Shown in pieces: positions 1 to 11,526 of a stretch of 64,000 nucleotides of DNA. How positions within the stretch are numbered: position 1 is the stretch's first letter; every line of letters starts with the position of its first letter. Below the pieces are notes generated by a model. It saw nothing but the letters and a program-made list of their open reading frames with translations, had not been told where the DNA came from and did no database searches. The stretch spans positions 62,001-126,000 of the forward strand of contig WHVA01000067.1 in assembly GCA_015179125.1 (NCBI GenBank), given 5' to 3'. This DNA is from Gautieria morchelliformis (lineage: Eukaryota > Basidiomycota > Agaricomycetes > Gomphales > Gomphaceae). A program made the translations under genes and the position numbers.

Positions 1-1
1 G

Positions 2-381
2 AACTCACTTACCTCAGGTTCCGCTAGTGGTACTGCATCTGGCTCTGCCTCTGGTTCAGCTTCAAGCGCGGCCACCAGTGGAGCCAGCAAAGCGACCAGC
101 GCACCCGCTACGTCTGCCGCCTCTGCCACGAGTGTCGCCTCAAAGTATGCCTGCCGCTAATTATTCCAGTGCCATTATTAATATCCTCCCCTTTGTACAG
201 GCCCGCATCTTCGGGTGCTTCGACGGCTGGCGCAACTTCTGCGGCTTCTGCGGCTTCTGGCAGTGCCGCCTCTGCCTCTGCCTCGCCTTCCTCCAGCACA
301 ACGCCGAACTCTGCAAAGGAATTCAACGCGGGCTCAGCATCAGGCGTAATTGGTATCCTCCTGGCGGCACTCCTCATCTGA
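2..381 (+). CDS. 3' end of a Ser/Ala-rich cell-surface protein (partial)
   Basis: Only the C-terminal part is in the window. The reading frame 2-144 joins 201-381 across a 56-bp GT...AG intron (145-200), and the codon split by the intron becomes Lys. The encoded region is almost entirely Ser, Ala, Gly and Thr and ends in a short hydrophobic tail (GVIGILLAALLI) directly before the TGA at 379-381. This is the usual layout of a fungal GPI-anchor signal: a small-residue omega region, a spacer and a hydrophobic tail. The protein is therefore inferred to be secreted and attached to membrane or wall. The first bases (to about 17, ending CTCAG) could themselves be the end of an upstream intron. The N-terminal domain lies outside, so the function cannot be told. 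Confidence 0.6.
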
Positions 382-1178
382 GTGCGCGTTCGCACCTTCA
401 AAACTCGGATGCTGTGGATTGATGCGGGTCCCTTCTACCCCAGCCCCGTCAAGACTACCGTCGCTTCTTGCTTTTGCTCATGTTTATACCCACCGTTGAA
501 CGCTGTTTGCATGGATGCGGAACTTTTTATCTTCTCTATCCCCTGACTTTGAACTTTTGTTACCTCTCAAGTACCGCCAAAACCATTCATTTCTATGGCC
601 TTGCTACCCCCTTAAAGCACGCACTACACCCCTACACCCCTGATGCCTCACTACCCACCCATATTGCTGATTACGTCATGTCCACACCATATACACTACT
701 GCGTCCCATCTTGACTTGCGTGTGCGTTACCTACCAACCACATTTTTGATAACACATCAAAGTTCCGTCTGATCCAATAGATGCAAGGAATTGTGCCTGT
801 GACGTTGATATATCATGATGCTGTTGATCAGGCTGGAACCTTCTTCGTGCCTCCTTATCATCGTACGCGTTGGCGTTAATACCTGTCCTCCGCTGACGCT
901 GATGATGCGGCGATCATGAAGACGGCAATCATGGACACTTCATGAAAAGCCATTGATCGAATAATCTGACACAATCTGTCCCGCTTCGCTGCGAAGTTGA
1001 ATTTAAAAGTCTGCAGGTGGAAGGTTCTTTCGTGCCACACGATATGGAGGTGTGGCCTATAGCATGCACGTCCTGGCGGCATTCACGTGTCCCACTTTAG
1101 GAAGCAAGGACTGTCAACGCAGTCAGAAGGTGCACCCAACAGATACCGCGTACCGCACGAGGCACTCAGTCAAGCAAC
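382..1178. other. Intergenic, no gene recognised
   Basis: Short open frames exist on both strands (for example 468-749 on plus), but none shows splice-linked continuation, compositional bias or a motif I recognise. It probably contains the 3' UTR of the preceding gene. Confidence 0.5.
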
Positions 1179-1709
1179 TTGCTTGGTGGAATGAAGATCA
1201 GCTTGACAACGATGGCGACAGGGATGCCCATTGCTGTCGGTCAAGCAGCCCCGTCGACGGCTGTTGGAAATCACTTTCACCGGCCTGACCCATCTGCATG
1301 GGTACTGATCAGCTCCCCCCTCGCGTGTCGCCTTGGGCCGGGGTCTCCAAGTCACTCATATGCCGGCAGGCGGTCAGCGTTCGCTATCGGCGTATTTACT
1401 TCCTGCTGTCCGACAATTCCAATCGAGGGCAACTTGAATCCAACGAGACCAATCAATATGGCGACCCCCCCAGCGGCAAGACATGTCCATGCCGGCCATC
1501 ACTGCACTTGCGGGGAACCGGATATAAGCACAGGGTGCTTCATTGCGAAAGTCTGCGAGGTACATGCGTGGGGCCATGTGGACGTGACTCACGGCTTCTC
1601 GAACTGCGTTTGGGACGCAATGCCCACGATAGACGCAGCGATAACAGGCGGCAGCGCCGTGCCCTCTACCATAACCAACTCGACACTATGGCTGCAGCTC
1701 TGGGATTAG
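1179..1709 (+). CDS. Possible PAAR-like repeat protein
   Basis: An intronless open frame of 176 codons; a second in-frame ATG at 1194 (MKISLTTMATG) is the more natural start. The protein has the irregular Gly-rich spacing of PAAR proteins. One segment reads GSPSHSYAGRRSAFAIG followed by TSCC. Others read PPAAR, GEPDISTGC, GHVDVTHG and MPTIDAAITGGSAV, resembling the repeated G-S-P-x-V...G-x-P-A-A-R-x-G-D units of that family. PAAR proteins cap secretion spikes in bacteria and occur in some fungi with unknown roles. The last 22 bases overlap the proposed first exon of the NLR gene at 1688, which is odd and lowers confidence. It could be a chance open frame; codon bias and a profile search were not possible. 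Confidence 0.3.
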   Translation: MLGGMKISLTTMATGMPIAVGQAAPSTAVGNHFHRPDPSAWVLISSPLACRLGPGSPSHSYAGRRSAFAIGVFTSCCPTIPIEGNLNPTRPINMATPPAARHVHAGHHCTCGEPDISTGCFIAKVCEVHAWGHVDVTHGFSNCVWDAMPTIDAAITGGSAVPSTITNSTLWLQLWD

Positions 1710-4135
1710 CAGGTAAGTCGCCGACAACCTATCAGAACCGTTGGTAGAGGGGTAACCACTATAACAGCGAGTGTCATTGCCGTTCTCCAGCTCACTGGAG
1801 CGAGTATTAGTGCATGCTACAGCTACGGGAGTGGCGTCAAGAACGCATCGAGGGACAAGACAAGGATGCTGTTTGGACTCCAAAGAGTGCTCGAAGCTAT
1901 TCGTCGACTAGTAGAAGGTGACGGGACAGCAGCATCCTCCCGATTACCAGCTTTGAATGAGCACCTCCTTCGTTGCCGTGACGAACTGGAAAGTTTCAAT
2001 ACGGCCCTGAGAAGGGATCTTGAGCGCAAAGGCCGCGTGGAAGCGTTGATCTGGCCCCTAAAGGAGAGCGAGGTGCACAAGACTCTCGACAAGCTAGGCA
2101 AGCTCCAAGATTTGTTGACTATGGCCATGGACATAGATCAGACGTATGTTGCACCCGCTACCTTCGGGTCGATGCTGATTGTTCGGACAGACGCTTGACA
2201 TTGAAGATAGATAGCAGAGTCGAGGCCCTGCAGGGTCAAAATGCTGAGATCCAGAAGCAGAATGCTCGGATTAGTGAGGCTATGGAGCAGTCCAAATTGC
2301 GTACGTCGCATATCACCAGTCCCTCTTAAGGTCGGACACTGATTCAGACAGCTGTTTTATGTAGAAGAACGTCTTCAGAATATCTATAATTGGCTAGACG
2401 CTCCTGATCATGAATCAAACATAGAACTGCCCGTAGCGAGCGACAGGAGACGACCGGTTTATGGTTTGTGGAGGGAGAATACTTCCAAGAATGGCGAGAG
2501 GCCCCTAGTTCGTTCCTTTGGCTCCACCGTATACGTGAGTCAGCTAAGTAGCATTGTTCTGCTTCCCGCTGATAGATGGTAGATGGTTGTAGCTGGCGCA
2601 GGAAAAACAATCCTTTGGTATGTATATCACATTTGATATCCGTCCTATCTAACAAATGAACGCGTCAAGCTCGACCATCATAGAAGAACTTCAACTTCAC
2701 TGCCGTTCTGACCCCTCCCTCGCAATAGCATTTTTCTATTTTGACTTCAACAACAAGGACACCCTTCCAAATGCCGTTCTTCGATCTCTGATCAAGCAAT
2801 TGTCTGTACAATGCGCGAGCACCCCCTATGCCTTGGAGTCACTATTCTCCAAGAATGAGCAGGGTGGTGTGCACCGAGACCCAAGTCAAGAGGACCTGAT
2901 GTCAACCTTAAAAACAATCACCAGCAGCTTCCACGCCGTGTATATTGTGTTTGATGCACTTGATGAATGCCCGGAGCCATCTAGATTTCTGAAAGTGGTC
3001 GGAGAGGTCCATGGCTGGAAGCTGGATACATTACACCTGCTGGCAACGAGTCGGAAAGAGGGAGACATACAAAAGGCACTCAGTGGCTTGGTTTCACATG
3101 GTGTACCCATGGTCAAGAGTCTTGTTGATGGAGACATCCAAATGTATGTCTCTAGGAGACTTGTGGAGGATGTCGAGTTCAGGATGTGCTTGGCAGATGA
3201 GAAGAGAATGGTTAAGACTACCTTGATGCAGGGTGGGCAAGGGATGTGAGTGGTCACTTACTTGCATGATGAATGTTTTCTGATTGTGCAGGAAGGTTTC
3301 GATGGGTTGTCTGTCAACTGGATGCACTACAGAAGTGCAGAACCCCTGCAGCGCTTGAGAAAGCACTCACACATCTCCCAAAGACGCTTAATGAGACGTA
3401 TGATTGAATCCTGGCTGCTATTGACGAGGATGATAGGCGGGGTGCTCTGAGTTTGCTGCAGTGGCTCGCATTCTCTGTAGGCACATTATCACTGGACGAA
3501 GCTGTAGAAGTGCTTGCTACCGATCCTGATGCAAGAGAAGGACCTCTGTTTGACCGGCGGCAGCGACTTCGGGACCCAGGTGACATATTGACCATCTGTT
3601 CTAGTCTTGTCACCATTACATTCCAAGAGGGCAGCAACACCCAAGATGACAACTACAAGGACAGCAATAGTGAAGGCAGTATTGACTACCATGGTGACAG
3701 GGTAGCCTTCACGCAACCAGGAGAAATCAGACTGGCACACTTTTCCGTGCAAGAATATTTGATCTCGGAACATCTTCGCACAAGCACGGCTGTGCTTTCG
3801 TGTTATTATTTCAATGAAAAGATTGCACATGTATTCATTGCAAAGACATGTCTGGCATACCTGCTGCAATTTGACCAGGATAATGGTGTTAACTCAAATA
3901 CAATCAGGTCCTATCCACTATCTCGCTATGCTGCAGATAAATGGATGGACCATGCTGCATGGGATCCAGCTGGTGACCGGGATGATCTCCATAGACTGAT
4001 CATGATACTTTTGGGGCCCACAAGTGCTGTTTACATCAACTGGATTTGGCTTTGCCATGAGAGCAGGTCATGGGTAAAGCCTGGGACGCATCCTCTTTAT
4101 ATTGCCGCTGCGACTGGGTTGGAATGGGCATGCCA

Positions 4136-5657
4136 ACATCTGTTGCTGAAAGGATCAGATGTGAATGCACCTGGAGGATTCTATGGCATGCCATTGCAGG
4201 TGGCAGGATTACATGGTCATGATACGATTGTCCAGTTACTCCTAGAGAAGGGTGCAGATGTGAATGCTCAGGGAGGAGTGTATGGGAGTGCACTGAATGC
4301 AGCGGCATCATGGGGTCATGATACAACTGTCCAGTTGCTTCTAGAGAAGAGTGCAGACATGAATGCTCAGGGAGGAGAGCGTGGGAGTGCACTGCATATG
4401 GCAGTGTTTGGGGGTGATACAACTGTCCGGTTGCTCCTAGAGAAGGGTGCGGATGTGAATGCTCAGGGAGGATACTATGGGAGTGCACTGCAGGTGGCAG
4501 CATTTGAGGGTCATGATACAACTGTCCAGTTGCTCCTAGACAAGGGCGCAGATGTGAATGCTCAGGGAGGAGAGTATGGGAGTGCACTACTGGCGGCTAC
4601 AATTGAGGGTCTTGATACAACTGTCTGGTTTCTCCTAGAGAAGGGCGCAGATGTGAATGCTCATGAAGGATACTATGGGAGTGTGCTGAATGCGGCAGCA
4701 TCACGGGGTCATGATACGACTGTCCGGTTGCTCCTAGAGAAGGGTGCAGATGTGAATGCTCAGGGAGGATACTATGGGAGCACACTGCAGGCGGCAGCAT
4801 TTGAGGGTCATGATACGACTGTCCAGTTGCTCCTAGAGAAGGGTGCAGATGTGAATGCTCAGGGAGGAGTGTATGGGAGTGCACTGAATGCAGCGGCATC
4901 ATGGGGTCATGATATGACTGTCCAGTTGCTTCTAGAGAAGGGTGCAGACGTGAATGCTCAGGGAGGAGAGTGTGGAAGTGCATTGCACGTGGCAGTGTTT
5001 GGGGGTGATACAACTGTCCGGTTGCTCCTAGAAAAGGGCGCAGATGTGAATGCTCAGGGAGGATACTATGGGAGTGCACTGCAGGTGGCGGCATTTGCGG
5101 GTGTTGATACAACTGTCCGGTTGCTCCTAGACAAGGGTGCGGATGTGAATGCTCAGGGGGGAGAGTATGGGAGTGCGCTACTGGCGGCAGCATTTGAGGG
5201 TCTTGATACAACTGTCTGGTTTCTCCTAGAGAAGGGCGCAGATGTGAATGCTCATGGAGGATACTATGAGAGTGTGCTGAATGCGGCAGCATCATGGGGT
5301 CATGATATGACTGTCCAGTTGCTACTAGAGAAGGGTGCAGATGTGAATGCTCAGGGAGGATACTATGGGAGTGCACTGCAGGCGGCAGCATTTGAGGGTC
5401 ATGATACGACTGTCCAGTTGCTTCTAGAGAAGGGTGCAGATGTTAATTCTCAGGGAGGATACTATGGGAGTGTGCTGAATGGGGCAGCATCACAGGGTCA
5501 TGATACGACTGTCCAGTTGCTTCTAGAGAAGGGTGCAGACGTGAATGCTCAGGGAGGAGAGTGTGGGAGTGCGTTGCATGTGGCAGTGTTTGGGGGTGAT
5601 ACAACTGTCCGGTTGCTCCTAGAGAAGGGCATGGATGTGAATACTCAGGGAGGATAC
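4136..5657 (+). repeat. Tandem 99-bp ankyrin-coding array with higher-order unit
   Basis: About 15 near-identical units of 99 bp (one type is 96 bp) encode the pattern YGSALQAAAFEGHDTTVQLL followed by LEKGADVNAQGG. Unit types recur in the same order. The block starting at 4271 recurs at 4862, an offset of 591 bp, and a third partial recurrence begins near 5453. This points to recent segmental amplification in addition to single-unit expansion. The array resumes after the inserted elements at 7108, 8492 and 9447. Confidence 0.85.
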
Positions 5658-7107
5658 TGTGTGGGAACCGTTGCTAATGAAAAGCCTCGTGAAAAAAGGA
5701 TTAAAATCGCTTTAAAGCCCTGTTTTCCCAGCTGATAGTAGCTAATACACGTGGCTATTGTTGGGAGAACTCTATTCAAATATTCCTTGAATTTCCTCTT
5801 ATTTTTTCGCCCTTTACCTTGGCTTCCCTGGCTCAAAAACTCCTTATTCTGTCAGGCAGAGTTGTGAACCCACGCACGTCCACAACTCTGCCACAGCTGC
5901 TCAGTTTCAAACTCCAACCGGAGCTTCCCATGACCCGTAAACTCGGAGTTGCAGGCACTCAAGCACCTACAACTCCGGTACCTTGGCTCACTCAAACTCA
6001 GCCACTGAGACTGAATGTGTCCTCTACCGCTTACACAAGCCTGTGCAATTCAAACCCAGCTGGCACATGACTTGCATCATAGCAACCATGGCTGTGCAAG
6101 GCTGCGTACAAAGTCACACAAAGATGTACAAAGCCAAAACTAGGGTGCAGGTTTGATAAAGCCTATTGGATGAATGGATCCTCCAAACGCAACGCTACCA
6201 CACCAAATAGGCCCCTTGATGTCATAGCGGCTGTGTAGGGCAGTGCAGGGCAGTGCAAGGCTGTGAAAGGCTGTGTAAGGCTGTGCAAACCAGGGAAGGT
6301 GATTGGCTATCTATTTCCAATTTCTTTGCACAAACACGCCGCAATAGTTACGAGGGTGTGTTTCAGCAGTGCAAATATTTACTTATGACATCACTCACCT
6401 AATAGATAGAAGAACCCCATTTTATGTAATCCTGTGTATTTTACAATATAAAAGGAGGCCATTCTGACCTCCTTGAATCATCATTCTAGCAATCTAACAT
6501 CTTCTATCCATGTGACCTCGTGTGACTTGCATCTTACTAAGCTGCTAATCCCAGCTAAGGTTATTCACTTACTTTAGTGTCTAATTCCTTGTTAAGTAGA
6601 TACTTTTCTGCTTAGCCATCTAGACTAATCCTCCAGGTGTAATTCTACAAAGTGAGTCTGTCAATTGATAGTCTTGCCATTCGCACTCCAATACCCGAGA
6701 CGATCTGATCAGTCGATTTTCCTGATTAGAGACTTTCACAAGTCACTTCTAAAACTCGTTCATCCCTCATTTTATTGCTGTGCGCTGGTAGATTATCAGG
6801 GCAGTCCATTTATAAACTCGCCTGCTAAGTACATTCCTTTATATTTTGGAATACGCTTGGACCCCGATAGTGTCCTTGAACCTACAGTCTTTTAGTTTAT
6901 TGTTCAGTGCTGCTAAGAAACGCATTGCCTTCCATCCATATTAACTTGGACTAGTTTTTACGCGGATTGCAACCAAGGTACAAATATTAAATTATTTCTG
7001 GAGTTGTGCTGCAGAATTGTTTAATATTCTTTGAGTCTCGTAAACGACACGTTCTGATAGATTGAAGTGTTAGCAATAACACCAAAGTCTTGAAGGGTTC
7101 CAAAACA
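5658..7107 (+). mobile_element. Solo LTR-like element, 1450 bp, in NLR ankyrin array
   Basis: The element begins TGTGTGGGAACC and ends GGTTCCAAAACA, so it has TG...CA ends and short imperfect inverted termini. It is flanked on both sides by the 5-bp duplication GATAC (5653-5657 and 7108-7112). Removing it joins the ankyrin codons exactly across GGATACTATGGG. A TATA-like box ATATAAAAGG lies near 6446, which fits an LTR promoter on the plus strand. Short GGCTGTGNAA-type tandem repeats occur near 6230-6290. No gag or pol coding sequence is seen, so it is read as a solo LTR left after recombination. Confidence 0.8.
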
Positions 7108-7656
7108 GATACTATGGGAGTGCACTGCAGGCAGCAGCATTTGGGGTCATGATACAACTGTCCAGTTGCTCCTAAATATGGGTGCAGACGTGAATGCTCA
7201 GGGAGGATACTATGGGAGTGCACGGCAGGCAGCAGCATTTGGGGGTCATGATACAACTGTCCAGTTGCTCCTGAATATGGGTGCAGACGTGAATGCTCAG
7301 GGAGGACACTATGGGACTGCAATGAATGCAGCAGCATCACAGGGTCATGATACAACTGTCCAGTTGCTCATAGAGAAGGGTGTGTATGTGAATGCTAAGG
7401 GTGGATACTGTAGGAGTGCGCTGAATGCAGCAGCATTACAAGGTCATGATATGACTGTCCAGTTGCTCCTAGAGAAGGGTGCGGACGTGAATGCTCAGGG
7501 AGGATACTATGGGAGTGCACTGCAGGCAGCAGCATTTGATGGACATGATACAACTGTCCAGTTGCTCCTAGAGAAGGGTGCGGACATGAATAGACTATGG
7601 GAGTGCGCTGAATGCAGCGGCATTATGGGGTCATGATACAACTGTCTGGTTGCTCC

Positions 7657-8491
7657 TGTCAAGATTGGATTTTAGGCGTTAATAGCATGTATTAGTGAAC
7701 ACAGCGAATGCCCGAATGGCATGTGCAATAGGGTATGTAGTTTGGCGAACAAAGTAAAGCCAATAAAGCTTTATAAGGTAAGGGGGCTACTAGAACAGAG
7801 CTTGCCCTGTCTACAGTTGAAGCAAAATAGCTCGTGGTACTTGACGATGTAATGTGCAAGGTTCCACCGAAAGGTTGTCTAGTAGTAACAATCCTTTTGC
7901 CGGCGAAGGTGCTCCTTCGGAGCCCTTCGCCGACAGCACTGACAATGGTTTGAAGACTAAAGTAGTGACAGTGAAGTATAGACACTCACCAGTGGTGCTT
8001 AAGCCCTGCTCTGGTTAGAGATAGTAGTCTAGACAAGAGGGCTTAAGATGATGGTCACAGTGTGGTCAAGTTTTGCACAAGATAGACATATGATAATTGA
8101 ACTGCAGAATATATGTGAATGTAAGCTACTTATACCGAATTCTCATATGATATCAGCGAATAGGAAAGACCTGCATGTATGTTACCCTGCATGGGCTCTT
8201 GGTCTAATGGGTCGATCCTGCAGGATCTATGGGTAGGATGTCTCGCGAATGCATACCAGCCATAGGAACACCCAAAGGGGGTTGAATCAGGAAGGTGATG
8301 GGGCCAGTGATGAACCATCACACCCGTCAGAGGATGTTGATCATGTTTGATAGCATGACTACTGGCGAATGATGCGAGTTGCAAATGGTCATTTGGTGAA
8401 TTCAGCGAAGGGTGAACGGAGCAAATGTAGAGATGGAGGGATGAAAGGGAAAATGGGGGTAACTGGATACAAGAATAAATGAGTCATGAAA
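7657..8491 (+). mobile_element. Solo LTR-like element, 835 bp, in NLR ankyrin array
   Basis: It starts TGTCAAGATTGG and ends GAGTCATGAAA. It is flanked by GCTCC on both sides (7652-7656 and 8492-8496), and the ankyrin codons GCTCCTAGAGAAGG resume directly after it. A related sequence at 10101-11326 ends in GTCATGACA, so the final AAA here is probably a mutated ACA and the original ends were TG...CA. No protein-coding content is recognised. Confidence 0.75.
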
Positions 8492-8766
8492 GCTCCTAGA
8501 GAAGGGTGTGGCTGTGAATACTCATGGAGGATCCTATGGGAGCACACTGCAGGCAGTGGCATTTGAGGGTCATGATACGACTGTCCAGTTGCTCCTAAAG
8601 ATGGGTGCAGATGTGAATGCTCAGGGTGGGGTGCACTGCAGGCAGTGGTGTTTGAGGGTCATGATGCAACTGTCCAGTTGGTTCTAGAGAAGGGTGTGGA
8701 TGTGAATGCTCAGGGAGGAGACTATGGGAGCGCACTGAATGCAGTGGCATTATGGGGTCATGACAT

Positions 8767-9446
8767 TGTCACAATTCCAACACCATTCATATTCCCCCTG
8801 TCTAAACCTCCCCATGTCATAACCCACACGTGCCACTAATCATCAGCCTACTCCCTCGAATGCACACACGTCCACTCGCTACACCACAATGTCCCACCGA
8901 TCCACGAGCGCATAGACAACCCAGCCATCAGCAGATCCACCCCTGAACCCCAAGACCGAGATGCCTCCACGGATCAGTACGACGATTATTCCATCACACA
9001 CCCTCCTTCGAACAGATACATTCCGATTCTGATATTTCTTGATCACACACTTCATATTCCTGACCACCACACATCAGACGTCCCTAATTAGAATAACACC
9101 CTTTCCAACTCGCGTAGTACATATTCACCGCAGCATCCGGCACACCAAACCCCGATCCAAACACACACATCCATCCTCACTCCCCTTCCCCTTATATCAT
9201 AGCACGTCTCTAACCATGGATAAATAGCTGCGCTGTACATTCCAATCGTCAGTCAATCGAACTCATTATTTCCACACATAGTTACTTAGCTTGAATCCCA
9301 TTCTCCTGCGTTGCATATATCTCACTGCTCATATATTCCACATGATCCACTCACACCGGAGCGATCGTACACTCGATTCAACTTCACGTTGAAGTTTGAA
9401 TTATACCACCCTCCAACCCAAAACTCAGACACTCTTGTTCATTTCA
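8767..9446 (+). mobile_element. Solo LTR-like element, 680 bp, in NLR ankyrin array
   Basis: It begins TGTCACAATTCC and ends TGTTCATTTCA, with TG...CA termini. Flanks are GACAT (8762-8766) and GATAT (9447-9451), a 5-bp duplication with one difference. Excising it rejoins the ankyrin codons CATGATATGACTGTCC. It carries many CCAC/CACAC-rich stretches and a TATATCATA motif near 9193. No ORF of a retroelement protein is seen. Confidence 0.7.
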
Positions 9447-9858
9447 GATATGACTGTCCGATTGCTCTTAGAGAAGGGCACAGATGTGAATGATCAGGGA
9501 GGAGAGTATGGGAGCATGCTGAATGCAGCGGCATTACGGGGTCATGATATGACTGTCTGGTTGCTCCTAGAGAAGGGCATGGATGTGAATACTCAGGGAG
9601 GATCCTATAGGAGTGCATTGCAGGTGGCAGCATTTGAGGGTCATGATACAACTGTCCAGTTGCTCCTAGAGAAGGGTGTGGATGTGAATGCTCAGGGAGG
9701 ACACTATGGGAGTGCGCTGCAGGCAGCAGCATTTGGCGGTCATGATATAACTTTCCAGTTGCTCCTAGAGAAATGTGCAGATGTAAATGCTATATGGTGG
9801 TGCACTGCAGGTGGCAGTTGTGAATGGTCATGATGTGATTGCCTTGTTGCTGCTGTAG

Positions 9859-10095
9859 ATAGCTGTGGTGGTCCCTAGCATGAACCTGCATTCCTGAGTT
9901 GAAGTTGGTGTGTTGCTGACACTGCACTAGACATCACCATCTTTCCTTCCCCCCATGTGCTTATTCCCTCCCTCCTTTGATAACAGGGATCAGGATGGGT
10001 GGTGACTTTCAGCAAGCATGTTCTGCAGTGTTGAGTAGATGTGGATTTGATGTATATACTAAATGATGATCAGTTTGGTCGGTGAGTTGCTGTGG
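9859..10095. other. Probable 3' flank of the NLR gene
   Basis: No coding features are recognised after the stop at 9856-9858. The stretch is probably the former 3' UTR of the NLR gene. Confidence 0.4.
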
Positions 10096-10100
10096 CTAAG

Positions 10101-11326
10101 TGTCATGAGTCATTTATTTCCACACAAACTATTGTCACTCACCCTTGCATTCCTTGATGTTCCATTCACTGTTTGATTGATTCATTGACACCATTTGCAT
10201 CAATCACCCTTGCTCCCACCATCAGCCATGACCAATCCCCCCTGACCAATGCCATAATACATCACTATCCCCATCATCCATTGGTCCTTGGCCCACGTGG
10301 GTTTGGTTAGGAAGCATTTGCAGAGCACCCTTCCTGCCTTTCATGCAGGATCAATTGCATGGGCTAGAAGTCAGACCAGGATACGAGGCATGCAGGTCCC
10401 AAGGTGTGTTGTCTTGATGTGCTCTTTGCTATCTCACTGCTCCGTTGTTTCATGTTCATATCAGCAGTTGTTTCTATTGTACGTGTGTCTTGTCTATTAT
10501 GTATCTCAGCTCCACACCTCCTGTATCTCCCTGACTTATCACAGCCTCTCTCCCATTCACTGATACATTCCATCTCTTTGGTATAAGTTTGCATTCAAAT
10601 GTATATCCCCTAGTTCAATTATCACATGTCTACCTTGTGCACTACTTTACCATGTCATCATGATCATCGTCCTAAACCTCCCATTTTAGACTGCTACCTC
10701 TCAGAAAGGACTGGGACTTCACTCCTGAGTCTTCGCCTCTTGTCTTCACCACCTTGCCCTGCCAGGCCTCACTGTGCTGTTGGCTAAGGTCTCCAAAGGA
10801 TACCCTTCACTGAGGAAAGGGTCATTTATCACTGAACGACCACCCTATACCTTGTACATCCTTACTGGTTCAACTCTCTTCACCAAACCACATCCCTTGC
10901 CACACAAGGCATTTGGGCATTTGCTGTGTTCACACATCCATGATTCACTGACACACAATACTAAACACCCAAAACCAATCTTGACAATAACACCATTATG
11001 ATCCTCAAAGATGGAGAGGATGTGCTTGTTGGCAATGTCCCATTGTCAAGGTTGATTGTTTGGGTGTTTAGTATCATGTGTCAGCAAATCATGGATGTGT
11101 GAACACAGCAAATTCCCAAATGCCTTGTGTGGCAAGGGATGTGGTTTGGTGAAGTGCGCTGAACCAGTAAGGATGTACAAGGTATAGGGTGGTGTAAGTA
11201 ACGCACCCTAATTTACAGTCTAAGTGAGTAGCTCATGTTGCTCAACAATGTGATGTGAGAGACTCTTCTCAGAGAATGACAAGTTGAATCAGCAATGGTT
11301 CATGCCAAAATGAATGAGTCATGACA
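10101..11326. mobile_element. Inverted pair of repeats related to the 7657 element
   Basis: The unit starts TGTCATGAGTCATT and ends AATGAGTCATGACA, and is flanked by CTAAG on both sides (10096-10100 and 11327-11331). Inside, about 140 bp at 10842-10986 is the reverse complement of 11044-11190. Both arms begin, in their own orientation, with TGTCAAG, as the element at 7657 does. The spacer between arms (10987-11043) is about 57 bp. The left component is about 890 bp and inverted; the right one, about 280 bp, appears internally deleted. It may be two LTR copies arranged head to head or a fold-back element. No protein is encoded that I recognise. Confidence 0.6.
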
Positions 11327-11526
11327 CTAAGACTAAGGAGTGTGCAGAGGGGTTATGAAGTGGGTGCAGAGGATGTGGTCTCAGTGACAGAGGAAAGTGG
11401 GGAGAACAAACAGAGGGGGGGAGGGGTACAGTTTAGTTTTTAGGACATGCAGTGTGTGGCCATCTGCATTTCCTTTTGCTTCCTTTGCTTGTTGCCAGCC
11501 TTGCAAATCCTCATCTCTGCGAATGG

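Larger units (their letters stand above)
1688..9858 (+). pseudogene. NACHT-ankyrin NLR (STAND) gene, broken
   Basis: Fungal NLR-type STAND receptor. Exon 1 (1688-1712) joins 1768 to give MAAALGLAASVIAVLQLTG, the typical start of the fungal N-terminal STAND (Helo-like) domain. A coiled region follows. The Walker A motif IPGAGKT is split by an intron whose acceptor lies just before CTGGCGCAGG near 2597, and the Walker B segment VFDALDEC is near 2950. The intron 3246-3295 restores GMFRWV. The winged-helix region runs to about 4100, followed by ankyrin repeats of 33 residues to a stop at 9856-9858. Damage seen: a frame change near 2420 between the helical region and the WFVEG segment, an in-frame TGA at 3405-3407 where the frame otherwise continues intact, frameshifts near 7140, 7590, 8630 and 9795, and three inserted elements (5658-7107, 7657-8491, 8767-9446). 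Without them the ankyrin array would be continuous. Such proteins sense non-self or pathogen cues in fungi; this copy is probably not functional full length. Confidence 0.85.

Noticed and set aside
468..749. 93-codon plus frame after the Ser/Ala-rich gene
   Set aside because: No motif, poor start context, and composition like 3' UTR.
4036..5391. Long minus-strand open frames rich in His, Ser and Pro (HSHxLLPEHSHLHPSLGATGQ units)
   Set aside because: They are the mirror of the plus-strand ankyrin repeats; a 99-bp in-frame repeat without stops on one strand easily leaves the other open.
4136..5657. Regular direct repeats resembling a CRISPR array
   Set aside because: The repeats code for ankyrin units, are contiguous without unique spacers, and this is a eukaryotic locus.
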